Positions 54,201 through 64,000 of a stretch of 64,000 nucleotides of DNA are shown here, piece after piece. The position numbers and the translations under genes are program-made. Under the pieces are notes generated by a model. It was not told the DNA's origin and ran no database searches. It was given only the letters and a program-made list of their open reading frames with translations. The stretch comes from Mesostigma viride (Eukaryota; Streptophyta; Mesostigmatophyceae; Mesostigmatales; Mesostigmataceae), in the NCBI GenBank assembly GCA_009746045.1, contig RPFO01000167.1:1487659-1551658 (forward strand), written 5' to 3'. Each line of letters starts with the position of its first letter. Positions within the stretch are counted from its first letter, which is position 1.

Positions 54201-54868
54201 CGCAACTGCCTCCAAATCGGTATCCCTGCAGTTTCCAGTTCAAGGCCAGCATTGCTTCCTCTGTAACCCCTGTCATCAACCACATAGACCCCATGATCCA
54301 CCCCACTGTCATCCAGGGTGTGGTACCTGTCCATGACCGGGTCGCGCTTTGCCGGCACGACCGCCTCCCCGAGTGTGGCCTGCTGCACACGCCGCCGCTC
54401 TGCAAGCTCCGCTTTCTTCTTCAACGTCTCCGAGAGCCCTCGCAGGCTGCGCGCATACTGATCCACCGCCAAGTCCCGCTGGCTGGCCGCTGCCTTATCG
54501 ATGGGGTCCCTGCAAACGTCAGCGACCCTGCGGTGCATGTTTTCCTCCAGCGCCTTCACGCAAGCCAGCTCGCCCTTGCTCTTCTCATCGACGCGCTTCA
54601 ACTGCTCGCCCAGCCGCGCGACCTCCAAGGCGCTGCCCTGGAGGGTCAGCCCCATGCGATGGGCCGACTGCGTGAGCGTCCAGGCCTCCTCCATGCTTGG
54701 CAGCATGGCCTCCAGGCTGAAGAGTACGCCAGGTGTCGGGTCCAGTTGGTGGACAGGCCAGTCGATCTCCCCAAAGACGTCCCTCCGGTCCTGTCTCGTG
54801 CCACAGTTCCCGTGAGACAAGTCAGGCGTCAACGATCTTGAGGCTACCATCATATTCGAGATACCATC
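51296..54868 (-). CDS. 3.6-kb exon: coiled coil, Ser/Thr kinase, HECT-like domain, RZ zinc finger
   Basis: Residues counted from the Met at 54853. 60-430: helical/coiled coil. Kinase about 430-700: VVKEM Lys458, HRDLKPEN at 552-559, DFG at 572-574, [22 protein letters not shown]; all catalytic residues are present, though the Gly-rich loop is weak. HECT-like about 775-1095: [69 protein letters not shown]. Where HECT ligases have TCFNxLxLP this reads RESASLHLP, so the catalytic Cys is missing; a Cys lies seven residues on. RZ finger 1132-1164: [17 protein letters not shown] then [10 protein letters not shown] and His1164, with the expected Cys/His ligands. No signal peptide or membrane segment. 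Confidence 0.85.
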   Translation of the reverse strand, partial: DGISNMMVASRSLTPDLSHGNCGTRQDRRDVFGEIDWPVHQLDPTPGVLFSLEAMLPSMEEAWTLTQSAHRMGLTLQGSALEVARLGEQLKRVDEKSKGELACVKALEENMHRRVADVCRDPIDKAAASQRDLAVDQYARSLRGLSETLKKKAELAERRRVQQATLGEAVVPAKRDPVMDRYHTLDDSGVDHGVYVVDDRGYRGSNAGLELETAGIPIWRQLREVLVDCNDAMMPAAVATRQALEHLRACLQAQEGIADQLRGRLVDALQSGQRFVGAAFSQLERETPEWDGQNALKLLEVIAAQEKEVDRTVALREGIPGALSRQVAIQEASKIIRRQIRDIRTLISDAEEDDCHPGQLEQLREKERVALNRASALAMEQEQLFESLADAKLQQWYPDLLAQEDSIRELHRFLPAGTNRDLMDNEWNLAKFRDSPGVPLVSARGAWRVRLVEDWNGKKWVVKEMGPGSELRREVNRLKALQHPLIARLERVFVDKGMAYLQMPYYKNGNLRGWFDRITDSWQEGVSLTTQQGAQIWSTMKQVFQAVAYLHRKGIVHRDLKPENVLLQDDGQIALCDFGVSHDVLAHLQTTKATLSVGGYTACYAAPEVLAGKGVSASNPYAEDLWSLGVMLMELAGSKVAWNHVRSRLEDVQGRAINAGCFQPAGKPTRWHGKLITLAASLLQEDPDARPMAECGLGSEFFEQDPLHAQVQQNRYLLLLTSHLAKLRQSPLQGGQSRTQVVKLDSLERHSFVNQLLEFFSREDIEPESKVAGEHAGVRIPLSEVLHNFFEAVVLPAAGLFEQGKGDGDEDVASQVREGVAFLPRVCPGGGRDVSAHRQRLRTVGKILAKAVLQCIHVPVQFCSALFCALVGKDDLTQYSTADCLEMLAEFDPTDARRMRATLAMKHGDGESGITLGALMGKADADETLMTDANKDLLVRTAIHHRLVLSRAAELKEVRAGFLCLDWEPLLSVLSPFDLMTLFFGSDYVDVNRMLRAFNVSQVSWEGKEVQGQQVWQWLQRFLHEASETTLRLFSICTLGGAKSWSSGMCAVRRLVASASSKDGLPEFSRESASLHLPDDCPSYEAFSARMFAALKIYGEYGQCSDAQRMQKLDMEVVQGVARAMAGQVRAGGWYRCPNGHLYCITECGGAMQESTCPTCGRGIGGSQHQLRGDNANALDVDGAERPAWN

Positions 54869-57800
54869 CTAGTTCCTACTCATTTTCTCTCGAAGTGTGA
54901 AACCATCAACCCATGGTGGGTACATAGAGACAGTCCTGCTGAGCAACTCCTGCGGAGCAAAACATGAGTAAAAAGGCATGGCAAGCTTCGTGACCAGGCC
55001 ACATCAAAGTCATACAATGCTGCAGTCTGGATTGATCACGACCACACAAACGGACAATTAGGTGAGCACAACGAGAGTCTGCCATGCATGAGAAAGTACT
55101 CGTACTGGGCAACCGCACAGCGAGCTTGCACAATTCACAAGGAGAGTCAGAAAAACAAATTATGATGCCAGAAACTCCACGCCTGCCTATCAATTGATGC
55201 CCTAAGGTGCAATAATGCCAGGTGAAGACATGCTTGACAGGCATGTGCTGTAGTAAGCGATTATAATCCACATGCCTGGAAACTTTTCAAGTGAAGTGAT
55301 GGGAAACGTACCTGAAAGAGCTTACGGAGGTAGATAGCTACTTCTGTGTGGTGCGCTTGGCACGCCACTTCAGACGGGGTGAATTCAGCCTGTTGCACGT
55401 TTGAGACAAAAGGATCCGATACAAAAAAAGCAATGAATTTCATTTGAAACCCACGTAAAATATACGACCGATGCTGATCTTTAGGGGGACATGATGGTCG
55501 CTATTGCACATGCATGACCATGATTAGGTTACTTGAGCTTTATTAGTGTGTATGTGATAAAGTTGTGCATCCCACACATAGAAGAGTGGCAAGGCATCTT
55601 TCTTTGTAGGTCATGGTTATCGTGTTCTCATAGAGTAAACGGACTATTGTTTGGATACAATTAACTTGGTGACTCAGAAAAAAAAAAAGATCATGATGAG
55701 AGGAAAGCCAAGGTAAGCCTTTCAGAATGCTACAAATAATGGCCATGAGAACTGAGATGTACACCTTCTCTCACCATGGTTGAAATTACCAGACATTTCA
55801 GATGGTCAACTATGTGGGAATGTGGGCCGACGTTTTGTGCCCTCACAGCCACCGCACACTCTTATGCATCGACAGAAAAATCTCAAACAGCAATCAGAAA
55901 TGACATCATTTGTTTCAATACACTCACATAATTCTTTGGCTGCCAGTTGGCTTCCTCCCGGCTCGCCAACAGCTTCACAATCTCCATCCTGCCATGAGCT
56001 GCCGCAACATGCAGAGCAGTGTCGCCTTCCTGCAAGAGGGGAAGAGGAGGGAGATGCGCTAGGCACGACTGTATGAGCGAATGCATGCTACCATTCACTG
56101 TATGAGCTACCAATTATGGAGGTCGAGTTCCTCGTTGGAGAATCTGGGCGGAAGCAACATTGCATATACAGATACAGCGGTATATTTGCGCACTGACGCT
56201 GATGCACGGACTTAGAAGACAGGCGAGGCCAGAAACAAAGGACAAAGTGGCTAAGGTTGTTGTTGCTTCGAGCGGGGGGGGAGAAATCACTTTGATTTGG
56301 ATCGAAGGGGGCACGGGAGGAGGAGGAGTTGGGGGGTTATATGGGGGTGGGACAGTGGGAAGAGTGGCGGGGAGCCAATGGTTATATCATCACTCCACAA
56401 TAGCGAATAGGAGCTATGCACAGCCTTTGATGCATGTGATGCATGCAAATCACCAGCAACATATCATATCTCATTCGAATACCAAAGCGGACTAGTACTA
56501 CCTAGCATTGGTACCTGAGTACAGATAGCCTGTGGCGCTGGCCAAATACAAACATGCTGCTGAGGAAGAAAGCCTGTGGAGTTAACATATGTGAACACTA
56601 GCCAGTGTCCAGTGCAACTTCCAATCATACCCCGGCGCCCATTTTTTACCACAATTTCTGGGCCCTGCCTCAACCATTACTTGGCACAAGAGCAATTCAT
56701 GGAAGTAATATTACGAGCTGACTCACCTGGTCCCTGATGTCTGTGCTGGCTCTGTTTTCCACCAAGAGCTTCGCAACATGGGCATGGCCCATGGAAGTGG
56801 CCGTGTGCAGCGCAGTATAACCGTTCTGCCAACCACGAATTCGTCGCATCCGGGGCAGCAAAAGAGCACAGCAGAGAAGGGATGCAAGCGCTAGCATTTT
56901 CGATTCGCCGTTTTTCGCTTCACCGTTGGTAGCCGCCCAAGTTACCCAAGGCTTAAGCTATTTAACGTCCAGGTTAAAAGGCATAGGGCAGTCACAGACA
57001 AATGTAAAAAAAGGAGCAGCAAAGACTGCCTTCGCAATGTGTGGAGAGGGAAATGCAATCACATCCCCTCCACCCTCGCGCCCCCCGGTCAACAAAATAG
57101 GCTGTTCTGTTCTATGTACACCCTGCCAAACTCATAGTGGACGCGGGTGACAAGTCAGTTTGTTTATGGTCGCTGGTGTCAATTGTGGCGACCTCTGGCA
57201 CCCTTGGACTCTTCCACTCCTTGTACACTGAGTTGCAAGACCTTGTGATTTCCTCCCTAAAACCACATACTTCTGGGTGTGCGGACTATCGCCCAGGATA
57301 CACAAGACACACGACTTTCCTAACCTGACTCCAATAATCTAATGACATAGAATAACCCACGACAAAAAGCTGTGAAGGCGAACCCTAGATGTGAAGGCGA
57401 ATTCTAGGTGCCACCATTCTGGTGCTACAATGGTGCCTTGTTGGTCAGCTCTGAAGAGTTTTCGCGGGCGAGACATTGTTCACCCTGGAAGCTGTGTGGG
57501 AGCCTTACCATGGTTGAATGACTGAAAATCATCAATGCACAAGAGCACCCACTCTTGGTGTGCTATCCTGCTTATAGGCATGCATGTGCCTCGAGACGCA
57601 GTTAAACTTGTGATTCAAACTCCTGCAACCCCAAGGCTTGTTGTCGACATCACCAACGCAGGATGTTCAGGTCCGTTACTTGCACTAAACACAGCCTTTC
57701 AGGCGCAGTCTCCATGATCATCGTGGTAAGTATTACCTTTTCAGCAGCATTCAGATCTGCCCTGTTCTCCACCAGCAGCTGAACCAGGAGCTCGTGGCCC

Positions 57801-60027
57801 TCCCATGCAGCAAGGTGCAGTGGGGTACGCCCGTTCTGAAGGAAATGCACCGTTCACGACAGATTACCATGGAAAGTGTTAGGGCATATCTGCTACAATC
57901 TTCCCGGATGTATGGAGAAATCTTTTCTCAGATCCAAAGATACAGCTAGTCCAGAAAGCTGCCCAGGTTATGCAGTAGTGCCAGAATCGGCCTCGAAAAG
58001 AGTATTTTCCAGACACAGGGCCAACAATTGCAAAATAGATAAAACGGCTACTGACATGAAGGAAACAACATAAGGCGGCACACAGAACCGGGTCAAAGCT
58101 AAAAATAAACAATTCACACACAAAGCCCCCAAAACAATTCTTGGGAGAAAATTCCATCAAGCAAACCAGCCCTTGGACACCACACTAAGTGATGCTTCAT
58201 TATCCCCAGCATCATTAGGGGGGATCTATCCATACTTTATTCTTCATATCGACACGAGCCCCTCTGTCCAGAAACAGCTCAGCAATCTCTGTCTGGCCCG
58301 CCCATGCCGCCGTATGCAAGGGGGTGTTCCCGTCCTGTGGGCGCCCACCAGCAGAAATAAAAAAAAGTACCGTGGCAAAACAAAAGTTCATCAGGGCGTA
58401 GTAATTGTGGGACGTTTGATACCTAGTGTCCCTTGCGAAGTTGCGATTAAAACAACCTTTATCGAGCGACAGCATCAGGTTTTTCTCATCCTTCACATGG
58501 TTGCCATCACCCAATCATGGTTGCTTCAAAACAGCGGTTACCGCTCGTTGGTTCGAAACAGCTCGTAGCATACCATTCATGGAATGACAGGAACTGGTTT
58601 GTGTGAGAATAATGCATATAGAATCAATGTATTTAAAATGCTTTTTTACCATCCTGGCAATATTTTTAATCACTACTAAGCATTCCTGCCTGTGTCAAGT
58701 GTGCAACCAAGGAGCAGAGAACTGTTTCGCTCATACACGGCTCATAGATCTAAGTGCAGGCGCTTCAACTTCCCAGCAACTTCGCCACCGGGCGAGCTCT
58801 ATGAAAAGACATGGTTATCCTAAAGACGAGCACGGTTCCATGCCAGATACAAACAATCACGTGTTAAAGCGCACGGGGCAGCTCGAGTCTTCAAAGAACA
58901 CCGTGACCCTGATCCTGAACAAACCACAGCTGAACGTCACACACAAAAGCTCACCACAAAGCCGTGTGTTTATACGATTGCAGATACATCCACTGAACAG
59001 GAAAAGAAAAACAAACTTGGCGTGAGCGAGTCATTTGTCCTTAGCCTCCTGGACAGCTACTGAGCTACTACACGGATACCGAGCTGTCATGTTTACTGTC
59101 AATGCCTGAGCTGTCAAGGCACAGTTTGAAGAGCATGCACCCAGGAGCATGGTACATAAACCAGACGTCATCTTACCATAGCCAGCTTGCGAGCTTGCAA
59201 CAAGATCCCGCGCATAATACTTTCGACTGCAGTTTATGCTGCAGCCTCTCGAGATGCCGTGGCGCTACATCAACCGCATCATTCCTCACACAAGCTACCC
59301 AAAATGCTCAAAGTTGGCGCCTTCTCATCACAACCCTGGGAAGCCCCAACACCTTAAAAATGAACCATGCATTATCAGCAGATTCCGAGAACCTGGAAGA
59401 AACAAACCATCAATGCCATTCCTGCAGGCTGAGCGCCAAAGCACAGCGGCCCCGAATCCAAGGAGACTTACACCCAAGCCGCACAAGCTTAAGGCATGGC
59501 CACATCACATTCCATCCAAGGGCATTGTCAGGAAACGAGTTATAGCCGAGAGGCGCCTATGATCAATATTGCTACTATTCTTGTTGTTGTTGTTGCTATT
59601 ATGACCTGCTGGCAATACCTACCACAATTTGTTTTCGTACACCTGCTCTCTTTTGGCAAAGAAGCCACCGGTGCTCATGCACAGACCTACACCACATGAA
59701 CAGACATACTTTTGGGTATGGCTCATCAAACAACCGCACTCATAGGTGATCGTACATCGACATGCCATGGAGAGACATGTTTGCTATTCAACCGTTGAGC
59801 CAAGTCTGGATGCGGGTATTCTAGCAACCCTTACCTTGTCAAAGCTGGACATGACCTCACACTATATGCTGCAAAAAGCACCAGCGATACCAAACCGAAC
59901 CTTGTCTCGAATGGCTGCATACCACAAGCAGAGCACGAAGGCAAGGCATGAAGTGCAGGGAGCACTTCCAACACGGGGAGGGGTCTGATAAATAATAATA
60001 ATAATAACAACAACAACAACAACAACA

Positions 60028-60077
<50 letters not shown>

Positions 60078-60127
60078 ATGGTAGTGGTAGTAATAGTAGT
60101 AGTAGTAGTAATAGCAGTAGCAGTAGC

Positions 60128-60169
<42 letters not shown>

Positions 60170-60188
60170 AGTAGTGGTAGTGGTAGTG

Positions 60189-60278
<90 letters not shown>

Positions 60279-62726
60279 TAGTAGTGTAGTAGTAGTAGTA
60301 GTCATCACTTGCGGGTGATTACAATCGTTGTGGGTGTCAGTGCTGTAAGCGGAACCGCAGGATAATGGTTGTGGGTGTCAAAACCTTTCTTCATTGACTC
60401 CAGTTTACGTGCCGATTCCAAGTCATAATTGTGATTGACCTGAGATAAGCAATGTGGAGCCAAAGCGAAGGCATGCACTCCTAATGACAACAACAGGTAG
60501 CACTTTCTTCATGCGCCTGATACACCCAAGTAGTGTCGTAACGGAACATCCAAGGCTGACATTGCACAGAATAATTGATAGGGCGTACCTTGTTAACAGC
60601 GTCTAGCCTTGCACCGTTTGCCAACAAGGCCTGCACGATTTCCAGGAAACCTTTGAATGTTGCCACATGCAGTGGGGCAAAACCATTCTGTTGTTCATCG
60701 CCATGCAGTTGTCCCAGGGGCGTGAGCCCCCGCACAAAAAAAAGCGCAAGTCAGGAAACATGCTTCATGAGCATCATCCCCATCTCAAACAGAAACAGTT
60801 ATCGCACCCGTCGTTTCCAAACCATTGTAGTAAATTTAATGCTAGTACCATACACAGCAATAAAATACAATGTGCGGATAAAGACCAGCACAGCTTTTCT
60901 TGAAGACGAGAACGCGACTAAGAATGGTGGCTACGCTTGCGACATCCACTCAAACTATCGTTTATTCTAGCAAATTCCTGCCTGGCTATGCGACTCAGTC
61001 CCTGTGCCCAGATGGACCCTGAGAGGGCGGGCTTAAAGAGCTGCTATGCCAGCATAGTCAGGCATCCCCCATCCCCCTTCCCATGCCCCCCCCCCCCCTC
61101 CCCTGCCACCCTCCCACCCTGCCGCCCGCCCGCCCCCCCGCCCCAACCCCCTCCCTTGACTCGGCTCCTCACTTCCACAGCCGGTTACATACCTCTGCCT
61201 CACTGTCACGTGCGACAGGGATAAACACCCAAGACATTACTCACATCGTTCCAGGCATTGGCATCGGCGTGGTTTTCCAGCAGCAGCTCGACGATTTCCA
61301 GGCGCTCACGTGCCACCGCAAGGTGAAGGGGTGCTCCTAGCTGCAAATGTGCGCCGCAAGCCAGGTCAATGCCATGCAGGCGAATAAGCAAGGAGAATTC
61401 CTTCTTGTCACAGAGAAAAGATGCTCCGCCCCCTGATCCCCCCAGTTTAATTAATGCAACGCTCAAACAGTGAAGCACCTGCTCTGGCGGATTGGGATGG
61501 GCATGCACGCAGCGTACAACTGGGACTACTGGCAGTACAAAGGACGCAGATATGTCCGTACGCTTCTCTTGGCCAACAACGACATCTCTCTTCGGATAAA
61601 CACTAGCAGCTCTCTCCTTGGCTAGGTCGTGCACATTCACATTGCATATGGGAGCGAAAGCAACGGCAGCTCGCAAGCCCAAACTTCAAAAGGCATAGAT
61701 GGTGCAAACTTGATAAAAATGCCAGCCAGTAATCCTATACCAGGCACGCCACGCCACGCCACGCCACGCCACGCCACGCCACGCCACGCCACGCCACGCC
61801 ACGCCACGCCACGCCACGCCACGCCACGCCACGCCACGCCACGCCACGCCACGCCACGCCACGCCACGCCACGCCACGCCACGCCACGCCACGCCACGCC
61901 ACGCCATGCAGCAGAGACACTCTTGCCCACAGCGACGCTCTAGTGCTTTCTACAGCAAGGCCCACGACAGGATTCTCAGTAGTCCAGCCAAGCCCACACC
62001 CTAGAACTGTTCCTTACAATGCCCACACTGAGCTAGGTTTCGTTAGAAAATTTCCCTCCGTTAGGGTTAGCTAGAAATGATCCTTACGACGCCCCCAGTT
62101 AGGTTTAGCAAGAACTGTTGCACTCGATGCCCCCAGTTTCGCAAGAACTGTTGCACGCGATGCCCCCAGTTACGCAAGAACTGTTGCACTCGATGCCCCC
62201 AGTTACGCAAGAACTGTTGCACGCGATGCCCCCAGTTACGCAAGAACTGTTGCACGCGATGCCCCCAGTTACGCAAGAACTGTTGCACGCGATGCCCCCA
62301 GTATAGCAAGAACTGTTGCACTCGATGCCCCCAGTTTAGCAAGAACTGTTGCACTCGATGCCCCCAGTTTAGCAAGAACTGTTGCACGCGATGCCCCCAG
62401 TTAGGCTTAGCTATCATAACCTATGATACAATTCCGTACCGATGAAAACACCGTCCTCCCAGCTGGCGCCTTTTGTGCCTGTTGACTCAAATGAGTCACT
62501 GCCAATCGATCACCTTCACCAGCTTATTATGAAATTCGGCCTATATTCCCAGAGCAACACATGTCAATGGACTGAGCCGAATCTATCTAATTATATTTTG
62601 AAATCCGACCATGAACATTATACTCACTTTATTGGTGGCCCTTCTCCAGGCAGGGCTCTCGAGCAAGCTCACAACGGTGTTCTTGTAGTTGCTAGCCACC
62701 GCGATGCTCAGGGGAAGGTGGCCAGC
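51296..62726 (-). CDS. Ankyrin - coiled coil - protein kinase - HECT-like - RZ-finger fusion protein
   Basis: Minus-strand exons in order: 61340-61245, 60687-60589, 58334-58236, 57835-57737, 56825-56727, 56029-55928, 55389-55312 and 54868-51296, all phase 0 with GT donors and AG acceptors; stop TGA 51298-51296. A further ankyrin-like exon at 62726-62629 ([18 protein letters not shown]) has a 98-bp length that breaks phase, so the 5' end is unresolved. The visible protein is about 1,414 residues. Ankyrin repeats bind partners, the kinase phosphorylates Ser/Thr targets, and the HECT-like/RZ part suggests a ubiquitin-linked role. An antiviral or stress role by analogy with RZ proteins RNF213 and ZNFX1 is speculation. 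The last acceptor is the AG of an in-frame TAG (54871-54869); if it is a true stop, this is two genes. Confidence 0.7.
60001..60303. repeat. (TAG)n / (GTA)n microsatellite, ~270 bp
   Basis: It starts as (AAT)n then (AAC)n (59992-60027) and continues as (GTA)n with GTG, ATA and GCA variants to 60302. It lies in the intron between the ankyrin exons at 60589 and 58334. Poly-Val and poly-Tyr frames are artefacts. Confidence 0.95.
61744..61907. repeat. (ACGCC)n pentanucleotide repeat, ~33 copies
   Basis: Near-perfect five-base repeat in the intron upstream of the 61340 ankyrin exon. CpG-rich. It is not a telomeric repeat of any type I know. Confidence 0.95.
62083..62405. repeat. 33-bp minisatellite, about 9-10 copies
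   Basis: Unit agcaagaactgttgcac followed by gcgatgcccccagtta; copies differ as cacgcgatg/cactcgatg and ttacgc/tttagc. Two diverged copies precede it (from about 61995). A 33-bp unit keeps frame on both strands, giving false open frames; no ankyrin motif is encoded. Confidence 0.92.
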
Positions 62727-62729
62727 CTG

Positions 62730-63469
62730 TGAATCCCATAAACCATTCCCACCGGTTCACATGTTTGAATGCATTGCATCAACGAAAGCATGCATAGTGT
62801 GTCATACTGCAAGCGATATAAACTGGGGCAAGGGATTTCTTCACACTCAGAGAAAGGCGAAATTGGAATGCTGTATCTACAGGTCCAGCAATGGCCTTCA
62901 CCAACGAACAACGATAGCAGGTGCACAGAAGCCAGCGTGCCAGGAAACGCAGCAACAAAATCGGCCACACCTTGTAAGGTCGAGCGTGTGAGGCAGAAAG
63001 GAACGGGGGCCCACATGCCAGCAATAAAACGGCAGGGGCGACTGAGGATGGCGCCTGGGCATCATGCATGCTGGCACCAGCACTCCCAGGGCCAAAGTGT
63101 AACTCAGCAGACGCATTCGTAGCTCAGCGGTAACAACGATACTGATGAGTGCTTTATGCCCCAATCATGCATACATCGTACCAATGGATTGCTGCTGCGT
63201 ATCACAAATCTTACACGGGTTTCTTTGTCTTCAAGAGACGTACATGCCCCAGAGCAACACACACCCCAGCAGCACAGTGATCACCATTGCATCATAAGTA
63301 GATGACACTTAAAAAAAACTTTATTAGATGATACTTTATACAAACTTTATTAGATGATACCATGTATGTATGGTATGATCTAATGGTGATTTGTTTAGGG
63401 TATGTCTTCCCACCGTAGCCTTACGGTAAGCACAGCACGAATCCACCGTGATCATCGCAGGGAGAAGCA
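62730..63469. other. Non-coding region, 5' of or within the first intron of the ankyrin-kinase gene
   Basis: No ankyrin exon or other coding frame could be recognised. Short direct repeats (ttattagatgatac, 63323-63360) occur. Confidence 0.4.
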
Positions 63470-64000
63470 TCAGTAAGTTAATACTGCTCCATCAGTAAGT
63501 TAATACTGCTCCATCAGTAAGTCAATACTGCTCCATCAGTAAGTCAATACTGCTCCATCAGTAAGTCAATACTGCTCCATCAGTAAGTCAATACTGCTCC
63601 ATCAGTAAGTCAATACTGCTCCATCAGTAAGTCAATACTGCTCCATCAGTAAGTTAATACTGCTCCATCAGTAAGTTAATACTGCTCCATCAGTAAGTTA
63701 ATACTGCTCCATCAGTAAGTTAATACTTGCTCCATCAGTAAGTTAATACTTGCTCCATCAGTAAGTTAATACTGCTCCATCAGTAAGTTAATACTGCTCC
63801 ATCAGTAAGTTAATACTGCTCCATCAGTAAGTTAATACTGCTCCATCAGTAAGTTAATAGTGCTCCATCAGTAAGTTAATACTGCTCCATCAGTAAGTTA
63901 ATACTGCTCCATCAGTAAGTTAATACTGCTCCATCAGTAAGTTAATACTGCTCCATCAGTAAGTTAATACTGCTCCATCAGTAAGTTAATACTGCTCCAT
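63470..64000. repeat. 22-bp minisatellite, about 24 copies, runs off the window
   Basis: Unit ctccatcagtaagttaatac plus tg. A block of copies has agtcaatac instead of agttaatac (about 63520-63650), and two copies have an extra T (acttgctcc). Units are directly adjacent with no spacers, so this is not a CRISPR array. Confidence 0.95.

Noticed and set aside
51936-54841. Plus-strand frames of up to 401 codons opposite the kinase exon
   Set aside because: The minus strand carries [11 protein letters not shown] and the zinc-finger ligands; the plus-strand frames have no domain features.
61744-61907. Telomeric or centromeric repeat
   Set aside because: ACGCC matches no telomere repeat I know and lies inside an intron; only about 33 copies.
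63470-64000. CRISPR-like array
   Set aside because: Repeats are directly adjacent with no unique spacers, and the genome is eukaryotic.

Overview
This is nuclear DNA from a eukaryote. Genes are split by introns with GT-AG borders, coding exons are GC-rich, and the spaces between and inside genes are full of microsatellites, minisatellites and retroposons. The protein families seen (RCC1 propeller, very long coiled coils, ankyrin-kinase fusion, HECT-like domain, RZ zinc finger, APE-type LINE, hAT) suit a microalga or other protist. Nothing in the sequence fixes the lineage, so I do not name one.

Layout, left to right. 214-4501 (+): the last four exons of a gene entering from the left, product unrecognised, coiled-coil/Lys-rich. 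4563-5990 (+): a 5'-truncated LINE fragment carrying a 316-bp insertion with an 11-bp target duplication; a few TTAA-tailed SINE-like copies follow. 8830-38312 (+): one giant gene of at least 16 exons encoding about 6,400 residues, a seven-bladed RCC1 propeller followed by roughly 5,800 residues of coiled coil and low-complexity linker. One 11-G homopolymer breaks its largest exon by one base. 38313-41390: intergenic, with an array of GTCAAC/TTGAC palindromes. About 41395-48060 (-): a nearly full-length but frameshifted LINE (ORF1 coiled coil plus a nucleic-acid-binding-like part, ORF2 endonuclease plus reverse transcriptase), interrupted by a 291-bp SINE (9-bp target duplication) and by a 1,369-bp hAT-type DNA element (18-bp inverted termini, 8-bp target duplication) sitting in ORF1. 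51296 to about 62726 (-): a gene in which six or more ankyrin repeats, mostly one per 99-bp phase-0 exon, splice in frame into a 3.6-kb exon encoding coiled coil, protein kinase, a HECT-like domain without the usual catalytic Cys, and a C-terminal RZ zinc finger. 63470-64000: a 22-bp minisatellite running off the window.

The two most unusual signals are these. First, many introns in both plus-strand genes contain degenerate copies of the neighbouring exon end together with its splice site ('splice-junction echoes'); one forms a perfectly bordered 30-bp exon and another an in-frame alternative acceptor. Second, the ankyrin-kinase-HECT-RZ protein combines phosphorylation and ubiquitin-ligase modules in one chain, with the HECT active site apparently lost and an RZ finger at the end where it could replace it.
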